Shown: positions 8,094-18,061, counted from the first letter of the stretch. The stretch is DNA of 64,000 nt from Paracoccaceae bacterium (GCA_019429405.1 JAHYIZ010000002.1:92733-156732), one strand, 5' to 3'. Made by a program: numbers and translations. The notes: a model not told the origin generated them from the letters alone.

Positions 8094-11000
8094 TGGCGAC
8101 CATTTTGCTTGCTGCGGCGGGTGCTGCGGTTGGGGCAGGTTTTGGCGGCACGCTGCTCGGCCTGTCGGGTGCGGTGATTGGGCGCGCGGTTGGCGCAACC
8201 CTTGGACGGGTGATCGACCAGCGCCTGCTGGGGCAGGGGTCGGCGGCGGTCGAGGTGGGCCGCATCGACCGCTTCCGTATCACCGGCGCCTCGGAAGGCG
8301 CCGCGGTGGGGCGCGTCTGGGGGCGGATGCGGCTGCCGGGGCAGGTCATCTGGGCGACTCGCTTTGCCGAAACCGCAACGCGCAGTGGCGGCGGCAAAGG
8401 CGCGCCCCGCCCCGCAACGACCCAATACAGCTATTCGATCAGCCTCGCGATTGCGGTTTGCGAGGGCGAGATTACGCGGATCGGGCGGGTCTGGGCGGAT
8501 GGCGCCGAGGTGGCGACCGAAAAACTGAACATGCGCGTCTATACCGGCACGCAGACCCAGCAGGCCGACCCGAAGATCGAGGTGGTGGAAGGTGCGGGCA
8601 TGGCGCCCGCCTACCGCGGCATTGCCTATGTGGTCTTTGAAGACCTGCCCTTGGCCGAGTTTGGCAACCGCGTGCCGCAATTCAACTTTGAGGTGATGCG
8701 CCCGGCGCAGGGACCGATGATCGACACGGTGCCCGATCTTGCACGCGGTGTGCGGGCGGTGGCGATGATACCGGGCACGGGCGAATATGCGCTTGCCACG
8801 ACGCGGGTGCATTTTGACCATGGGCTGGGCGAGAGTGTTTCGGCGAATGTGCACACGCCTGCAGGTGAGACCGACTTCAGTGTGTCGCTCCGCCGCCTCG
8901 ATGAGGAGTTGCCAAATTGCGGTTCGGTCTCGCTGGTGGTTTCGTGGTTTGGCGATGACTTGCGTGCAGGCTCGTGCAGCCTGCGGCCAAAGGTGGAGAG
9001 CCGCGATCTTGACGGGGCCGGGCTGCCTTGGCGGGTTTCGGGGCTGGCGCGCGCGCAAGCCGACGAGGTGGCGCGCCTTGAGGGGCGACCGGTCTATGGC
9101 GGCACCCCAACGGATGCGTCGGTAGTTGAGGCAATACGGGCCTTGCGCGATGCCGGAAAGTCGGTGGTGTTGTATCCCTTCATCCTGATGGAACAGCTTG
9201 CGGGGAATGGCTTGCCAGACCCTTGGGGGGGAACGGAACAGGCAAGGCTGCCTTGGCGCGGGCGCATGACGCTTTCTGTTGCGCCGGGTCTGGAGGGGTC
9301 GCCGGATGGGACGGCAGCGGCTGACGCCGAGATCGCCTCGTTTTTTGGCGCGGCGTCGGCGGTGGATTTCTCGATTGAATCCGGTCAGGTGGTTTACAGC
9401 GGCCCCCCGGAATGGTCGCTGCGGCGCTTTGTGCTGCATTACGCGGCGCTGTGCAGCCTTGCCGGTGGTGTCGATGCCTTCTGCATCGGGTCGGAGCTGG
9501 TTGGCCTGACGCGGGCGCGCGGCGCTGGCGGCGCGTTTCCCACGGTGGACGCGCTACGCGCCCTTGCGGGCGAGGTGCGCGCGATCCTCGGGGCCGGCTG
9601 CAAGATCGGTTATGCCGCCGACTGGAGCGAATACTTCGGCTATCACCCCGGCAATGGCGACGTGTATTTCAACCTCGATCCGCTCTGGGCGGATGCCAAC
9701 ATCGATTTTGTCGGTATCGACAACTACATGCCGCTGTCGGATTGGCGCGCGGGCGAGGACCATACCGACGCGGCGTGGGGCACGATCTACAACCTCGACT
9801 ACCTCAAGGCGAACATCGCTGGGGGCGAAGGCTATGACTGGTACTATGCGGCACCCGAGCACCGCGAGGCACAGCTGCGCACGCCCATTACCGACGGTGC
9901 CTATGACGAGCCGTGGATCTGGCGAGTCAAGGACCTGCAAGGCTGGTGGCAAAACGCGCATTACGAAAGGATCGGGGGCGTGCGCCAAGGCGCGCCGACC
10001 GCTTGGGTGCCGCAGTCGAAGCCGATCTGGTTCACCGAAATCGGCTGCGCGGCGGTCGACAAGGGCACTAATGAGCCGAACAAGTTTCAGGACCCGAAAA
10101 GCGCGGAATCCGCGCTGCCGCATTTCTCGGATGGGCGGCGCGACGAGTTGATCCAGATGCAGTACCTGCGTGCGATGACCGACTTCTGGAATGATGCTGC
10201 GAATAACCCGGTCTCTGGCCTCTATCAGGGGGCGATGGTCGATGTCAGCCGCGCCCACGTCTGGGCTTGGGATGCGCGACCCTTTCCGCAATTTCCCGGC
10301 AACGTCGAGATCTGGTCGGATGGCACCAATTACGCGCGCGGCCACTGGATTTCAGGGCGGGTGTCGGCACAACCGCTGGCGAGCGTTGTGGCCGAGATCT
10401 GCGCAGCTCAAGGGCTGCGGGATTTTGACGTCTCGGGGCTTTATGGGGTGGTGCGTGGATACGCCACTGCGGGCGGCGAGAGTGGTCGCGCGGCCCTGCA
10501 ACCATTGATGCTGGCGTACGGATTTGAAGCGGTTGAGCGCGACGGGCAGATCGTATTCCGGATGCGCGACGGCGCGGTGCGCAAGCATCTGGGCGCCGAT
10601 GCTCTGGCGCTGGGCGAGGGCGCGCGCATTCAAACCAGTCGTGCACCGAAGGCAGAAACCGCGGGGCGGGTGCGGCTGAATTATGTTGAAGCCGAGGGCG
10701 ACTATGAGACCCGCGCGGTCGAGGCGATCTTTGCGGACGAAGCGGGCGGGGAGGCGGCGCAAAGCGAAATGGCGATTGCGTTGACCCGCTCGGAGGGCCA
10801 GCGAACGGTCGAGCGCTGGCTTGCCGAGGCGCGAGTTGCACGAGACAGCGCGCGCTTTGCGCTGCCACCTTCGCGCGGCGACATTGGACCCGGCGACATT
10901 GTGGAGATCGAAACGGCCGAAGTTGCAGGGCACTTTCGCGTCGACGGAGTTGAGCATGCCGGCGCGATTGAGGTGACAGCGACGCGGGTTGAAGCCGCGG

Positions 11001-11992
11001 TCTATGTGCCTTCGGACGAGGCGGAGGGCGCGATCTTGCCGCGGGCCTTTGCGGCGCCGGTGCCGGTCTTGCCGATCTTCATGGACCTGCCGCTGATGCG
11101 CGGCACCGAAGTGGCACATGCCCCGCATCTGGCGGTGGCTGCCCGGCCCTGGCCGGGGGTAGTGGCGGTCTATTCGGCGCTGGCAGACGACGACTACACA
11201 CTTGATCGCACGATCGAAGGTGCCGCCATGATCGGCACCACGCTAGCGCCGCTTTTTTCGGCGCGCGCCGGGGTGCCTGACCTTGGGCTGCCGCTTCGGC
11301 TGCGCCTGTCGGGGGGTGCGCTCGAGTCAGTTTCGCGCGCGCGATTGCTGGATGGGGCCAACCTTCTGGCGATTGGGGATGGCAGTTCGGATAATTGGGA
11401 ACTCTTGCAGTTTGCCCGCGCCGAACTGGTTGAGCCTGGCATCTGGGAGATCAGCGAGCGGTTGCGGGGGCAGGCGGGTACCGACGCCATCATGCCGGAA
11501 ACCTGGCCCGAAGGAAGCATGGTAGTGGTAATGAACGGCGCCCCCCGGCAGCTTGATCTGGCGCTGAGTGCGCGCGGGCTGGCGCGGCATTACCGGATCG
11601 GTGCGGCATCGCTGGGCTATGACGACCCGTCGTTTGTTCTCAAGGTTGAGGCATTTGCCGGTATCGGGCTGCGGCCCTATTCGCCCTGCCACCTGCGGGC
11701 CATACAGGACGGAGGCGATGCACGCGTCAGCTGGGTCCGCAGATCGCGGATTGATGGCGACAGCTGGGCCGGGGTCGAGACGCCTTTGGGCGAAAGCTTT
11801 GAGGCCTACCTTGTGCGCGTCGTCGAAAGTGGCGTGATACGGCGCGAAGACGTCACCGAACTGCCCGCCTGGGACTACACCGTAGCGATGCGCGCGGCGG
11901 ACGGCATTGCCGGCGCTTGCGAGATTCACGTTGCACAACTTTCCGACACATTTGGTGCCGGACCTTTCGCAAGGATTCAGATCAATGGCTGA
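8093..11992 (+). CDS. GTA baseplate megatron protein with TIM-barrel-like domain
   Basis: Largest GTA protein, 1299 residues, forming the tail-tip megatron ring. It starts with a hydrophobic glycine/alanine-rich segment (residues about 3-45). The GTA TIM-barrel-like domain spans about 420-730 (FCIGSELVGLTRARG, FVGIDNYMPLSDWRAGEDH, WFTEIGCAAVDKG). A phage-tail domain and a beta-rich C-terminal region follow. The ATG at 8093 is preferred over a GTG one codon earlier because AGGAG (8081-8085) is well spaced. Length is normal and no frame break is seen. Confidence 0.95.
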   Translation: MATILLAAAGAAVGAGFGGTLLGLSGAVIGRAVGATLGRVIDQRLLGQGSAAVEVGRIDRFRITGASEGAAVGRVWGRMRLPGQVIWATRFAETATRSGGGKGAPRPATTQYSYSISLAIAVCEGEITRIGRVWADGAEVATEKLNMRVYTGTQTQQADPKIEVVEGAGMAPAYRGIAYVVFEDLPLAEFGNRVPQFNFEVMRPAQGPMIDTVPDLARGVRAVAMIPGTGEYALATTRVHFDHGLGESVSANVHTPAGETDFSVSLRRLDEELPNCGSVSLVVSWFGDDLRAGSCSLRPKVESRDLDGAGLPWRVSGLARAQADEVARLEGRPVYGGTPTDASVVEAIRALRDAGKSVVLYPFILMEQLAGNGLPDPWGGTEQARLPWRGRMTLSVAPGLEGSPDGTAAADAEIASFFGAASAVDFSIESGQVVYSGPPEWSLRRFVLHYAALCSLAGGVDAFCIGSELVGLTRARGAGGAFPTVDALRALAGEVRAILGAGCKIGYAADWSEYFGYHPGNGDVYFNLDPLWADANIDFVGIDNYMPLSDWRAGEDHTDAAWGTIYNLDYLKANIAGGEGYDWYYAAPEHREAQLRTPITDGAYDEPWIWRVKDLQGWWQNAHYERIGGVRQGAPTAWVPQSKPIWFTEIGCAAVDKGTNEPNKFQDPKSAESALPHFSDGRRDELIQMQYLRAMTDFWNDAANNPVSGLYQGAMVDVSRAHVWAWDARPFPQFPGNVEIWSDGTNYARGHWISGRVSAQPLASVVAEICAAQGLRDFDVSGLYGVVRGYATAGGESGRAALQPLMLAYGFEAVERDGQIVFRMRDGAVRKHLGADALALGEGARIQTSRAPKAETAGRVRLNYVEAEGDYETRAVEAIFADEAGGEAAQSEMAIALTRSEGQRTVERWLAEARVARDSARFALPPSRGDIGPGDIVEIETAEVAGHFRVDGVEHAGAIEVTATRVEAAVYVPSDEAEGAILPRAFAAPVPVLPIFMDLPLMRGTEVAHAPHLAVAARPWPGVVAVYSALADDDYTLDRTIEGAAMIGTTLAPLFSARAGVPDLGLPLRLRLSGGALESVSRARLLDGANLLAIGDGSSDNWELLQFARAELVEPGIWEISERLRGQAGTDAIMPETWPEGSMVVVMNGAPRQLDLALSARGLARHYRIGAASLGYDDPSFVLKVEAFAGIGLRPYSPCHLRAIQDGGDARVSWVRRSRIDGDSWAGVETPLGESFEAYLVRVVESGVIRREDVTELPAWDYTVAMRAADGIAGACEIHVAQLSDTFGAGPFARIQING

Positions 11993-12695
11993 CACATCTC
12001 GGATGACGCTTCCGCTTTTGCAGGCGGCACAGGCGCAAAAGCATGTCACCGTGAACGAGGGATTGATGCGGCTTGATGGGCTGGTCAATCTCGTTCTGGT
12101 TTCCCGCCAGATTTCGTTGCCGCCCGCAACGGTGCTTGATGGCGAGTGCTACGGTGTTCCCGTGGGGGCGGCCAATGCCTGGGCCGGGCAAGGCGGAAAG
12201 GTGGCGATTGGCGCCAACGGCGGCTGGGTTTTTGCCACCCCGCAGGTGGGCTGGCGGGCATTCATTCTGGCAGAAGGTCGCAGTGCGCTGCACGATGGCA
12301 CCGACTGGGTCGCCGGGGCGCTGACGATGAGCGCGCACGGGGCCGGGCTGCTGACGGGCGTGGTCGAAACCGACCATGTGTTGTTGCCCGGAGCGACCTC
12401 GACAACCCTGCCTATCATCCCCGCAGGCGCGATGGTGATAGGCGTTAGTGGCCGGGTTGTGGACGCGATCACCGGCACTTTGACAAGTTGGCAGCTTGGC
12501 AACGCAGGCGCGCCAGACCGCTTTGGTTCCGGGCTGGGCGTAGACGCGGAATCGTGGGTGCGTGGTATGCTGTCGCAGCCGATGACCTACTGGGCGCCGG
12601 AACCACTTGTGCTGACTGCGACCGGCGGCGATTTCGCGGCCGGAACGGTTCGCTTGGCTGTGCACTATCTTGAGATTTCGCTGCCCGCGATGTGA
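11985..12695 (+). CDS. DUF2793 family protein, GTA-associated
   Basis: 236-residue protein of the DUF2793 family, found directly behind the megatron gene in Rhodobacterales GTA clusters. The N-terminus (TLPLLQAAQAQKHVTVNEGL) is the family hallmark. The rest is beta-rich with carbohydrate-binding or fibre-like character (WVFATPQVGWRAFILAEGR). It overlaps the megatron stop by eight bases, so it is in the same transcription unit. A tail-fibre or accessory role is inferred from context only. Confidence 0.82.
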   Translation: MADTSRMTLPLLQAAQAQKHVTVNEGLMRLDGLVNLVLVSRQISLPPATVLDGECYGVPVGAANAWAGQGGKVAIGANGGWVFATPQVGWRAFILAEGRSALHDGTDWVAGALTMSAHGAGLLTGVVETDHVLLPGATSTTLPIIPAGAMVIGVSGRVVDAITGTLTSWQLGNAGAPDRFGSGLGVDAESWVRGMLSQPMTYWAPEPLVLTATGGDFAAGTVRLAVHYLEISLPAM

Positions 12696-12991
12696 GCATG
12701 CGGCAAATCACGATGGGTGACCTCTGTGCGGCAGCGCGGGCGATTCTGGCGGTTCCGGTCGGTGCGCGCACCGCAGCCATGGACCGCATGCTTGCGCAGG
12801 CGCAGGCGGCTGATGCTTATCGCAAGAGGTTCGGGCGTGCGCATCCGCGCTGGGGAAACGGGTCGCTGATGGGTGCGGCCTTTCAGGTGCCGCTGCCGCC
12901 GGAGCCTTTCCTTTCGGACCTTGCATATCTCGACTGCCTTTCCGAGGCACTTGCGGCACTGAGGCGACGCCCCGGCCCGCGCCGGAATTGA
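12692..12991 (+). CDS. Conserved small protein between GTA and cysE
   Basis: About 99 residues, unrecognised in function. The GTG start overlaps the DUF2793 stop (GTGA); an ATG two codons later is possible. The sequence is helical at the N-terminus (ITMGDLCAAARAILAVPVGA), with basic and aromatic patches (YRKRFGRAHPRWGNGSLM) and no signal or membrane segment. It belongs by coupling to the tail end of the GTA operon. Confidence 0.7.
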   Translation: MSMRQITMGDLCAAARAILAVPVGARTAAMDRMLAQAQAADAYRKRFGRAHPRWGNGSLMGAAFQVPLPPEPFLSDLAYLDCLSEALAALRRRPGPRRN

Positions 12992-13055
12992 ACTTTCGCG
13001 CTCTGCCAGCATTGGCTATGCTTGGCGCCTGAGAACTGGCGGGCGGAGTTTGGCG

Positions 13056-13859
13056 ATGGCCGAGAAGAGGGCAAAGATTTCTGCGGTCGATCCGGTCTGG
13101 ACGAGGATCTGCGAGGAGGCGCGCAATGCGGTGCACGACGAGCCGCTTCTGGGTGGGCTGATCCATTCCGGGCTTTTGCACCACGCGAGCTTTGAGGGGG
13201 CGCTTGCCTATCGCTTTTCGCTCAAGCTTGCCTCGGGCGAGATGAGCGAGCAGATCTTGCGCGAATTTGCCGACGAGGCCTATGGCGATGCGCCTGATCT
13301 TGGGCGGGCCGCACGCGCCGATCTGGTGGCGGTGCACGAGCGTGACCCAGCGTGCCACCGTTATTTGCAGCCAATCCTTTTCTTTAAGGGCTATCAGGCA
13401 CTTCAAGCATACCGCATTGCGCATTGGTTGTGGCAGCGGGGCCGCGTTGACATGGCATATTTTGTACAGATGCGCACATCCGAGGCCTTTGGTGTTGATA
13501 TTCACCCTGCCGCGCGGATCGGGCGCGGGGTGATGATGGATCACGCGCATTCTATTGTGATCGGTGAAACCGCCGTTGTGGGCGATAACGTTTCGATGCT
13601 GCACTCGGTCACGCTCGGCGGCACCGGCAAGCAAGAGCAGGATCGCCACCCGAAGATCGGCAACGGGGTGCTGATTGGCGCCGGGGCCAAGGTACTGGGC
13701 AATATTCGCGTTGGCGACAACTCGCGCATTGCCGCAGGATCGGTGGTTCTGGAAGATGTGCCCTGCTGCAAGACCGTGGCAGGGGTGCCCGCGCGGATCG
13801 TTGGCGAGGCGGGGTGCGAGCACCCGGCCACCGAGATGGACCAGCTGATCCGCGAATGA
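13056..13859 (+). CDS. cysE: Serine O-acetyltransferase
   Basis: Transfers acetyl from acetyl-CoA to L-serine, the first step of cysteine synthesis, in the cytosol. The 267 residues comprise the helical N-terminal domain (about 10-145) and a C-terminal left-handed beta-helix of hexapeptide repeats from about 147. The catalytic Asp162-His163 (MMDHAHSIVIGETAVVG) and the HSVTLGGTGK turn are present. The start is set by GGAG at 13045-13048. It lies on the same strand 64 bp after the GTA-associated genes, an arrangement seen across Rhodobacterales. Confidence 0.96.
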   Translation: MAEKRAKISAVDPVWTRICEEARNAVHDEPLLGGLIHSGLLHHASFEGALAYRFSLKLASGEMSEQILREFADEAYGDAPDLGRAARADLVAVHERDPACHRYLQPILFFKGYQALQAYRIAHWLWQRGRVDMAYFVQMRTSEAFGVDIHPAARIGRGVMMDHAHSIVIGETAVVGDNVSMLHSVTLGGTGKQEQDRHPKIGNGVLIGAGAKVLGNIRVGDNSRIAAGSVVLEDVPCCKTVAGVPARIVGEAGCEHPATEMDQLIRE

Positions 13860-13906
13860 AAGGCGCCGGGGAAGGCGCCGGCGCGCTTGCAGGTTTCGGC
13901 TGCTGC

Positions 13907-15223
13907 TCAGGCCAGCATCGCCATCGGGTTTTCGAGGTTTGCGACGATGGCCGCAAGGAGTTCGGCCCCCAGCGCCCCGTCGATCACGCGGTGATCGACC
14001 GACAGCGTCATCGACATCACGGTGGCAATCGCCACCGTATCGCCGACAACCACCGGCTTTCTGATCCCCGCGCCCACGGCAAGTATCGCGCCATGCGGCG
14101 GGTTGATCACCGCGTCGAAGTTCTCGATGCCCATCATCCCCAGATTCGAGATGGCAAAGCTGCCGCCCATGTATTCCTGCGGCGCGAGTTTGCGGGTCTT
14201 GGCACGCGCGGCGAGGTCTTTCATTTCGGCGGAAAGCTTCGACAGGCTCTTGGACTCGGCGTCTTTCAGAACCGGGGTGAAAAGCCCACCCTCAATGGCC
14301 ACGGCAACCGCGATATCGGAGGCTTTCATCTGCAAGATTCGGTCGCCGGCCCAGACCGCATTGGCCGCAGGCACCGCCTGCAACGCAAGCGCGCAGGCCT
14401 TGATGATGAAGTCGTTGACCGACAATTTTACGCCGCGCGGCTCCAGTTGTTTGTTCAACTGTTCCCGGAAGGCCAGTAGCGCGTCGAGCCGCGCCTCGCG
14501 GCGCAGGTAGAAATGCGGGATCGTCTGCTTGGCCTCGGTCAGGCGCGCGGCGATGGTGCGGCGCATGCCATCTAGCAAGACCTCGTCATAGGCGCGGCCT
14601 TCATACATCCGCGCGATCATGGAGGCGCTGGCCGGTGTGTCAGCGGCGGGTGCGGAAGCGAGGGCTGCGGCGGCAACGGGGGAAGCCGCCGTCGCGGCAG
14701 CGGGTGCGGGCTGCGCGGTGGCGGGGATGGCCCCGGTGACATCCGCTTTTACCACGCGGCCATGTGGGCCGGAGCCCTGAACCGAGGCAAGGTCGATACC
14801 CTTTTCGGCGGCGATGCGGCGCGCCAGCGGCGACGCGAAAATGCGCGTGCCTTCGGCGGCGGCGCGGGCCGGGGTGGCAGCGCGCGCCGGGGCCGGGGCC
14901 GGGGCAGACGGGGCGGCGGCGGCCGGGGCCTTGGCGACGGCGGGGGGCGCGGTATCGGCCGGGGCCGGGGTCGCAGCCTCACCCTCAAGCAAAATCGTCG
15001 CAATCGGGGTGTTGACCTTCACGCCGCTTGCGCCTTCGGCCACCAGCAGCGCTTCGATCACGCCCTCGTCGACCGCCTCGAATTCCATCGTCGCCTTGTC
15101 GGTCTCGATCTCGGCAAGAATCTGGCCGGATTTCACCGTGTCGCCGGCCTTCACCAGCCATTTCGCCAACGTGCCCTCTTCCATCGTGGGCGACAGCGCC
15201 GGCATCAGGATTTGCTCAGCCAT
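13907..15223 (-). CDS. pdhC: Pyruvate dehydrogenase E2, dihydrolipoamide acetyltransferase
   Basis: Core of the pyruvate dehydrogenase complex, 438 residues. An N-terminal lipoyl domain (Lys43 in ETDKATMEF) is joined by a long Ala/Pro linker to a peripheral-subunit-binding domain ([20 protein letters not shown]). The catalytic domain ends with [11 protein letters not shown] (His411). The start is the ATG after GGGGAAAG, 12 bp behind the pdhB stop. Its lipoyl domain is nearly identical to that of the neighbouring E1 beta. Confidence 0.96.
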   Translation of the reverse strand: MAEQILMPALSPTMEEGTLAKWLVKAGDTVKSGQILAEIETDKATMEFEAVDEGVIEALLVAEGASGVKVNTPIATILLEGEAATPAPADTAPPAVAKAPAAAAPSAPAPAPARAATPARAAAEGTRIFASPLARRIAAEKGIDLASVQGSGPHGRVVKADVTGAIPATAQPAPAAATAASPVAAAALASAPAADTPASASMIARMYEGRAYDEVLLDGMRRTIAARLTEAKQTIPHFYLRREARLDALLAFREQLNKQLEPRGVKLSVNDFIIKACALALQAVPAANAVWAGDRILQMKASDIAVAVAIEGGLFTPVLKDAESKSLSKLSAEMKDLAARAKTRKLAPQEYMGGSFAISNLGMMGIENFDAVINPPHGAILAVGAGIRKPVVVGDTVAIATVMSMTLSVDHRVIDGALGAELLAAIVANLENPMAMLA

Positions 15224-15234
15224 AACTTTCCCCC

Positions 15235-16596
15235 TCAACGATAGGTGACTTTTTTCACCGCCGCCACGACCTCATCCGAGGTCAGCAGCGCCAGCTTTTC
15301 AAGGTTTGCGGCATAGGGCATGGGCACGTCCTTGCCGGTGCAGTTGATCACCGGGGCATCGAGATAATCAAATGCCCGTTCCATGATCACCGCCGAAAGG
15401 TGGTTGCCGATACTGCCCACGGGCCAGCCCTCTTCCACCGTTACGCAACGGTTGGTCTTCTGTACGCTGGCAATCACGGTGTCGTAGTCGAGCGGGCGCA
15501 GGGTGCGCAAGTCGACCACCTCGGCAGAAATACCCTCGCGCGCCAACTTGTCGGCCGCCTCAAGCGCATGCACCATGCCGATGCCGAAGCTGACGATGGT
15601 CACGTCCGACCCTTCACGCCAGACCTTGGCCTTGCCGAAGGGGACGGTGAAATCGGGCAGATCGGGCACCTCGAAACTGCGGCCATACATGATCTCGTTT
15701 TCAAGGAAAATCACCGGGTTGCCGTCGCGGATCGCAGTTTTCAGCAGGCCCTTTGCGTCGGCCGCCGAATAGGGCATCACCACCTTCAGCCCAGGCACCT
15801 GCGCATACCAGGCGGCGTAATCCTGGCTGTGCTGGGCGCCCACGCGCGCCGCCGCGCCATTGGGGCCGCGAAACACGATCGGGCAACCCATCTGCCCACC
15901 CGACATGTAAAGCGTCTTGGCCGCAGAGTTCAGGATCTGGTCGATTGCCTGCATCGCGAAGTTGAAGGTCATGAATTCCAGAATCGGGCGCAGCCCGGCA
16001 AAGGCCGACCCCACCGCGATGCCGGTAAACCCATGCTCGGTAATCGGCGTGTCGATGACGCGGCGCGCGCCGAACTGGTCCAAGAGGCCCTGACTGATCT
16101 TGTAGGCGCCCTGATACTCGCCCACTTCCTCGCCCATCAGATAGACGGTCTCATCGCGCGCCATTTCCTCGGCCATCGCCTCGCGCAATGCCTCGCGCAC
16201 GGTCATGGTTTTCATCGGCGTGCCTGCGGGCCAGTCGGGCGTTGCCGCCGCCACAATGGCCACCGGCGCAGGTGCAGGCGCGGGGGCGGGCTTTGCAGCA
16301 ACCGGCGCGGGGGCAGGCGCTGCAATGACGGGTGTCGGCGCGGCCGCTGCCTCACCCTCAACCACAATCGTCGCAATCGGGGTGTTCACCTTTACGCCGC
16401 TCGCGCCCTCGGCCACCAGCAATTCGCCGATCACGCCTTCATCGACCGCCTCAAATTCCATCGTCGCCTTGTCGGTCTCGATCTCGGCCAGAATCTGCCC
16501 GGATTTCACTGTGTCGCCCGCTTTCACCAGCCATTTTGCCAGTGTGCCCTCTTCCATCGTCGGGCTGAGCGCGGGCATGAGAATTTCGGTTGCCAT
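15235..16596 (-). CDS. pdhB: Pyruvate dehydrogenase E1 beta with N-terminal lipoyl domain
   Basis: E1 beta subunit of pyruvate dehydrogenase, 453 residues. An extra lipoyl domain (Lys43 in ETDKATMEF) and an Ala/Pro linker precede the transketolase-like E1 beta body ([42 protein letters not shown]). The lipoyl fusion is usual in alphaproteobacteria. It sits in the pdhA-pdhB-pdhC order with a 12-bp gap on each side. Confidence 0.96.
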   Translation of the reverse strand: MATEILMPALSPTMEEGTLAKWLVKAGDTVKSGQILAEIETDKATMEFEAVDEGVIGELLVAEGASGVKVNTPIATIVVEGEAAAAPTPVIAAPAPAPVAAKPAPAPAPAPVAIVAAATPDWPAGTPMKTMTVREALREAMAEEMARDETVYLMGEEVGEYQGAYKISQGLLDQFGARRVIDTPITEHGFTGIAVGSAFAGLRPILEFMTFNFAMQAIDQILNSAAKTLYMSGGQMGCPIVFRGPNGAAARVGAQHSQDYAAWYAQVPGLKVVMPYSAADAKGLLKTAIRDGNPVIFLENEIMYGRSFEVPDLPDFTVPFGKAKVWREGSDVTIVSFGIGMVHALEAADKLAREGISAEVVDLRTLRPLDYDTVIASVQKTNRCVTVEEGWPVGSIGNHLSAVIMERAFDYLDAPVINCTGKDVPMPYAANLEKLALLTSDEVVAAVKKVTYR

Positions 16597-16608
16597 GTCT
16601 TCGCTCCC

Positions 16609-17607
16609 TTACGCGGTGATATCGGTCCAGAGCTCGGACGCGTCCGGCTCGGGGCTGGTTTTGGCAAATTCGGCGGCCTCGCTGATCACCGCCTTGATTT
16701 CGCGGTCGATCGCCTTCAGGTCGTCGTCGGTGGCGTGTTTGCCGGTCAGCAATAGCTCACGCACATGTTCGATGGCGTCGCGCTCGTCGCGCATCTTCTG
16801 CACTTCCTCGCGTGAGCGATACTTGGCCGGGTCCGACATCGAATGGCCACGGTAGCGGTAGGTCATCATTTCCAGAATGTACGGGCCCTTGCCCGCGCGG
16901 CAGGCGGCCACGGCGCGGGTTCCCGCGGCCTTCACCGCCAGCACATCCATGCCATCGACCGATTCGCCCTGAATGCCAAAGGCGGCGCCGCGGGTGTAGA
17001 TATCGGGGCTGGAGGTTGAGCGGCGCTGCGACGTGCCCATCGCATATTGGTTGTTTTCGATCACGAACACCACCGGAAGCTGCCAAAGTGCTGCCATGTT
17101 GAAGGTCTCGTAAACCTGGCCCTGGTTCGCCGCGCCATCGCCGAAATAGGTGAACGAGACGTTGTCATTGCCCAGATACTTGTCGGCAAACGCCAGCCCC
17201 GCCCCCAGTGGTACCTGCGCCGCCACGATGCCATGGCCGCCGTAAAAGTGTTTTTCCTTGCTGAACATGTGCATGCTGCCGCCCTTGCCGCGGCTGTAGC
17301 CACCTTCACGCCCGGTCAGCTCGGCCATCACGCCCTTGGGGTCCATGCCGCAGGCAAGCATATGGCCGTGGTCGCGGTAGCTGGTGATGCGCTTGTCGCC
17401 GTCCTTGGCGGTGGCTTCGAGCCCGACCACCACAGCCTCTTGCCCGATGTAGAGGTGGCAAAAGCCGCCGATCAGCCCCATGCCGTAAAGCTGGCCCGCC
17501 TTTTCCTCGAACCGGCGGATCAGCAACATTTCGCGGTAGAACTTCAACAGCTCTTCGCGCGAGACATTCGGTGTGCTTGCAGCAGCTCCGGCCTTGCGTG
17601 AAACCAT
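16609..17607 (-). CDS. pdhA: Pyruvate dehydrogenase E1 alpha
   Basis: Thiamine-diphosphate-dependent decarboxylase subunit of pyruvate dehydrogenase, 332 residues. The TPP motif runs from GDG at 156-158 to NN at 185-186. The phosphorylation-loop region YRYRGHSMSDPAKYR is present but is not known to be regulated in bacteria. GGGAGG precedes the ATG. It is the first gene of the pdhABC operon, with a near-palindrome about 28-41 bp upstream. Confidence 0.96.
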   Translation of the reverse strand: MVSRKAGAAASTPNVSREELLKFYREMLLIRRFEEKAGQLYGMGLIGGFCHLYIGQEAVVVGLEATAKDGDKRITSYRDHGHMLACGMDPKGVMAELTGREGGYSRGKGGSMHMFSKEKHFYGGHGIVAAQVPLGAGLAFADKYLGNDNVSFTYFGDGAANQGQVYETFNMAALWQLPVVFVIENNQYAMGTSQRRSTSSPDIYTRGAAFGIQGESVDGMDVLAVKAAGTRAVAACRAGKGPYILEMMTYRYRGHSMSDPAKYRSREEVQKMRDERDAIEHVRELLLTGKHATDDDLKAIDREIKAVISEAAEFAKTSPEPDASELWTDITA

Positions 17608-17634
17608 GGTGGCAACCTCCCTTCGTCAGGAATA

Positions 17635-17648
17635 GTTCAACGTTAAAC
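17635..17648. promoter_or_regulatory. Near-palindrome upstream of pdhA
   Basis: The 14-bp sequence GTTCAACGTTAAAC is palindromic except at positions 4 and 11. It lies 28-41 bp before the pdhA start and stands out as AT-rich in a GC-rich region. Its size and central CG would suit a dimeric regulator. No regulator is identified, so this is a candidate operator only. Confidence 0.3.
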
Positions 17649-17696
17649 CATTCCATACCCGATCGGGCGGCTCAGTGCAATCAGCCGCAATCGCAT

Positions 17697-17993
17697 TCAG
17701 CGGATCAGAACCTCGTCGGCGCGCAGATACCCAAGCACGTCGCGCGCGCGCTCGTCGAGCAGGTCGAGGTCAAGGAAGCTGTCCGAAAGCCGCCGCGTCA
17801 GGTTTGCCATGCGCGAAGCCTCGGCGGCAAGCGCGTCGCGCTCCACTGTCAACGCCACGATTTCGGCGTCCACCTGCACCCGGCGCAACATCCCGAATGA
17901 CCCCTGCATGGCCGCAAAGGCAAAATAGCCGCCCGCCACCAGCGCGGCCATGATCAGAAGAAGCGGCCCATACCCGGGTCGTGTGCGTGCCAT
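17697..17993 (-). CDS. FtsB/DivIC-like septum formation initiator
   Basis: Small bitopic membrane protein of 98 residues. It has a basic N-terminus, a transmembrane helix at about 10-30 (LLLIMAALVAGGYFAFAAMQ) and a periplasmic coiled coil (VDAEIVALTVERDALAAEAS). This is the layout of FtsB-type divisome proteins. The ATG at 17993 is chosen; a GTG 18 bp earlier is in frame. It precedes pdhA by 89 bp, a common order in this group. Confidence 0.85.
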   Translation of the reverse strand: MARTRPGYGPLLLIMAALVAGGYFAFAAMQGSFGMLRRVQVDAEIVALTVERDALAAEASRMANLTRRLSDSFLDLDLLDERARDVLGYLRADEVLIR

Positions 17994-18061
17994 GCGTGCC
18001 TCATCCGCCACCCCTCATGCATCGGGGGTGGTCGTGGTGCGAATCATGACACAGATGATTC

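Noticed and set aside
1..12991. Cluster read as an ordinary prophage
   Set aside because: There is no integrase, attachment site, replication or lysis gene in the stretch, and the gene order and sizes match gene transfer agents rather than a phage genome.
12988..13022. TTGAAC and TATGCT as a cysE promoter
   Set aside because: The 23-bp spacing is too long for a sigma-70 promoter, and no better -35 was seen.
13862..13879. GGCGCC...GGCGCC hairpin between cysE and pdhC
   Set aside because: Only six base pairs of self-complementary sequence and no T-run; too common in GC-rich DNA to call a terminator.
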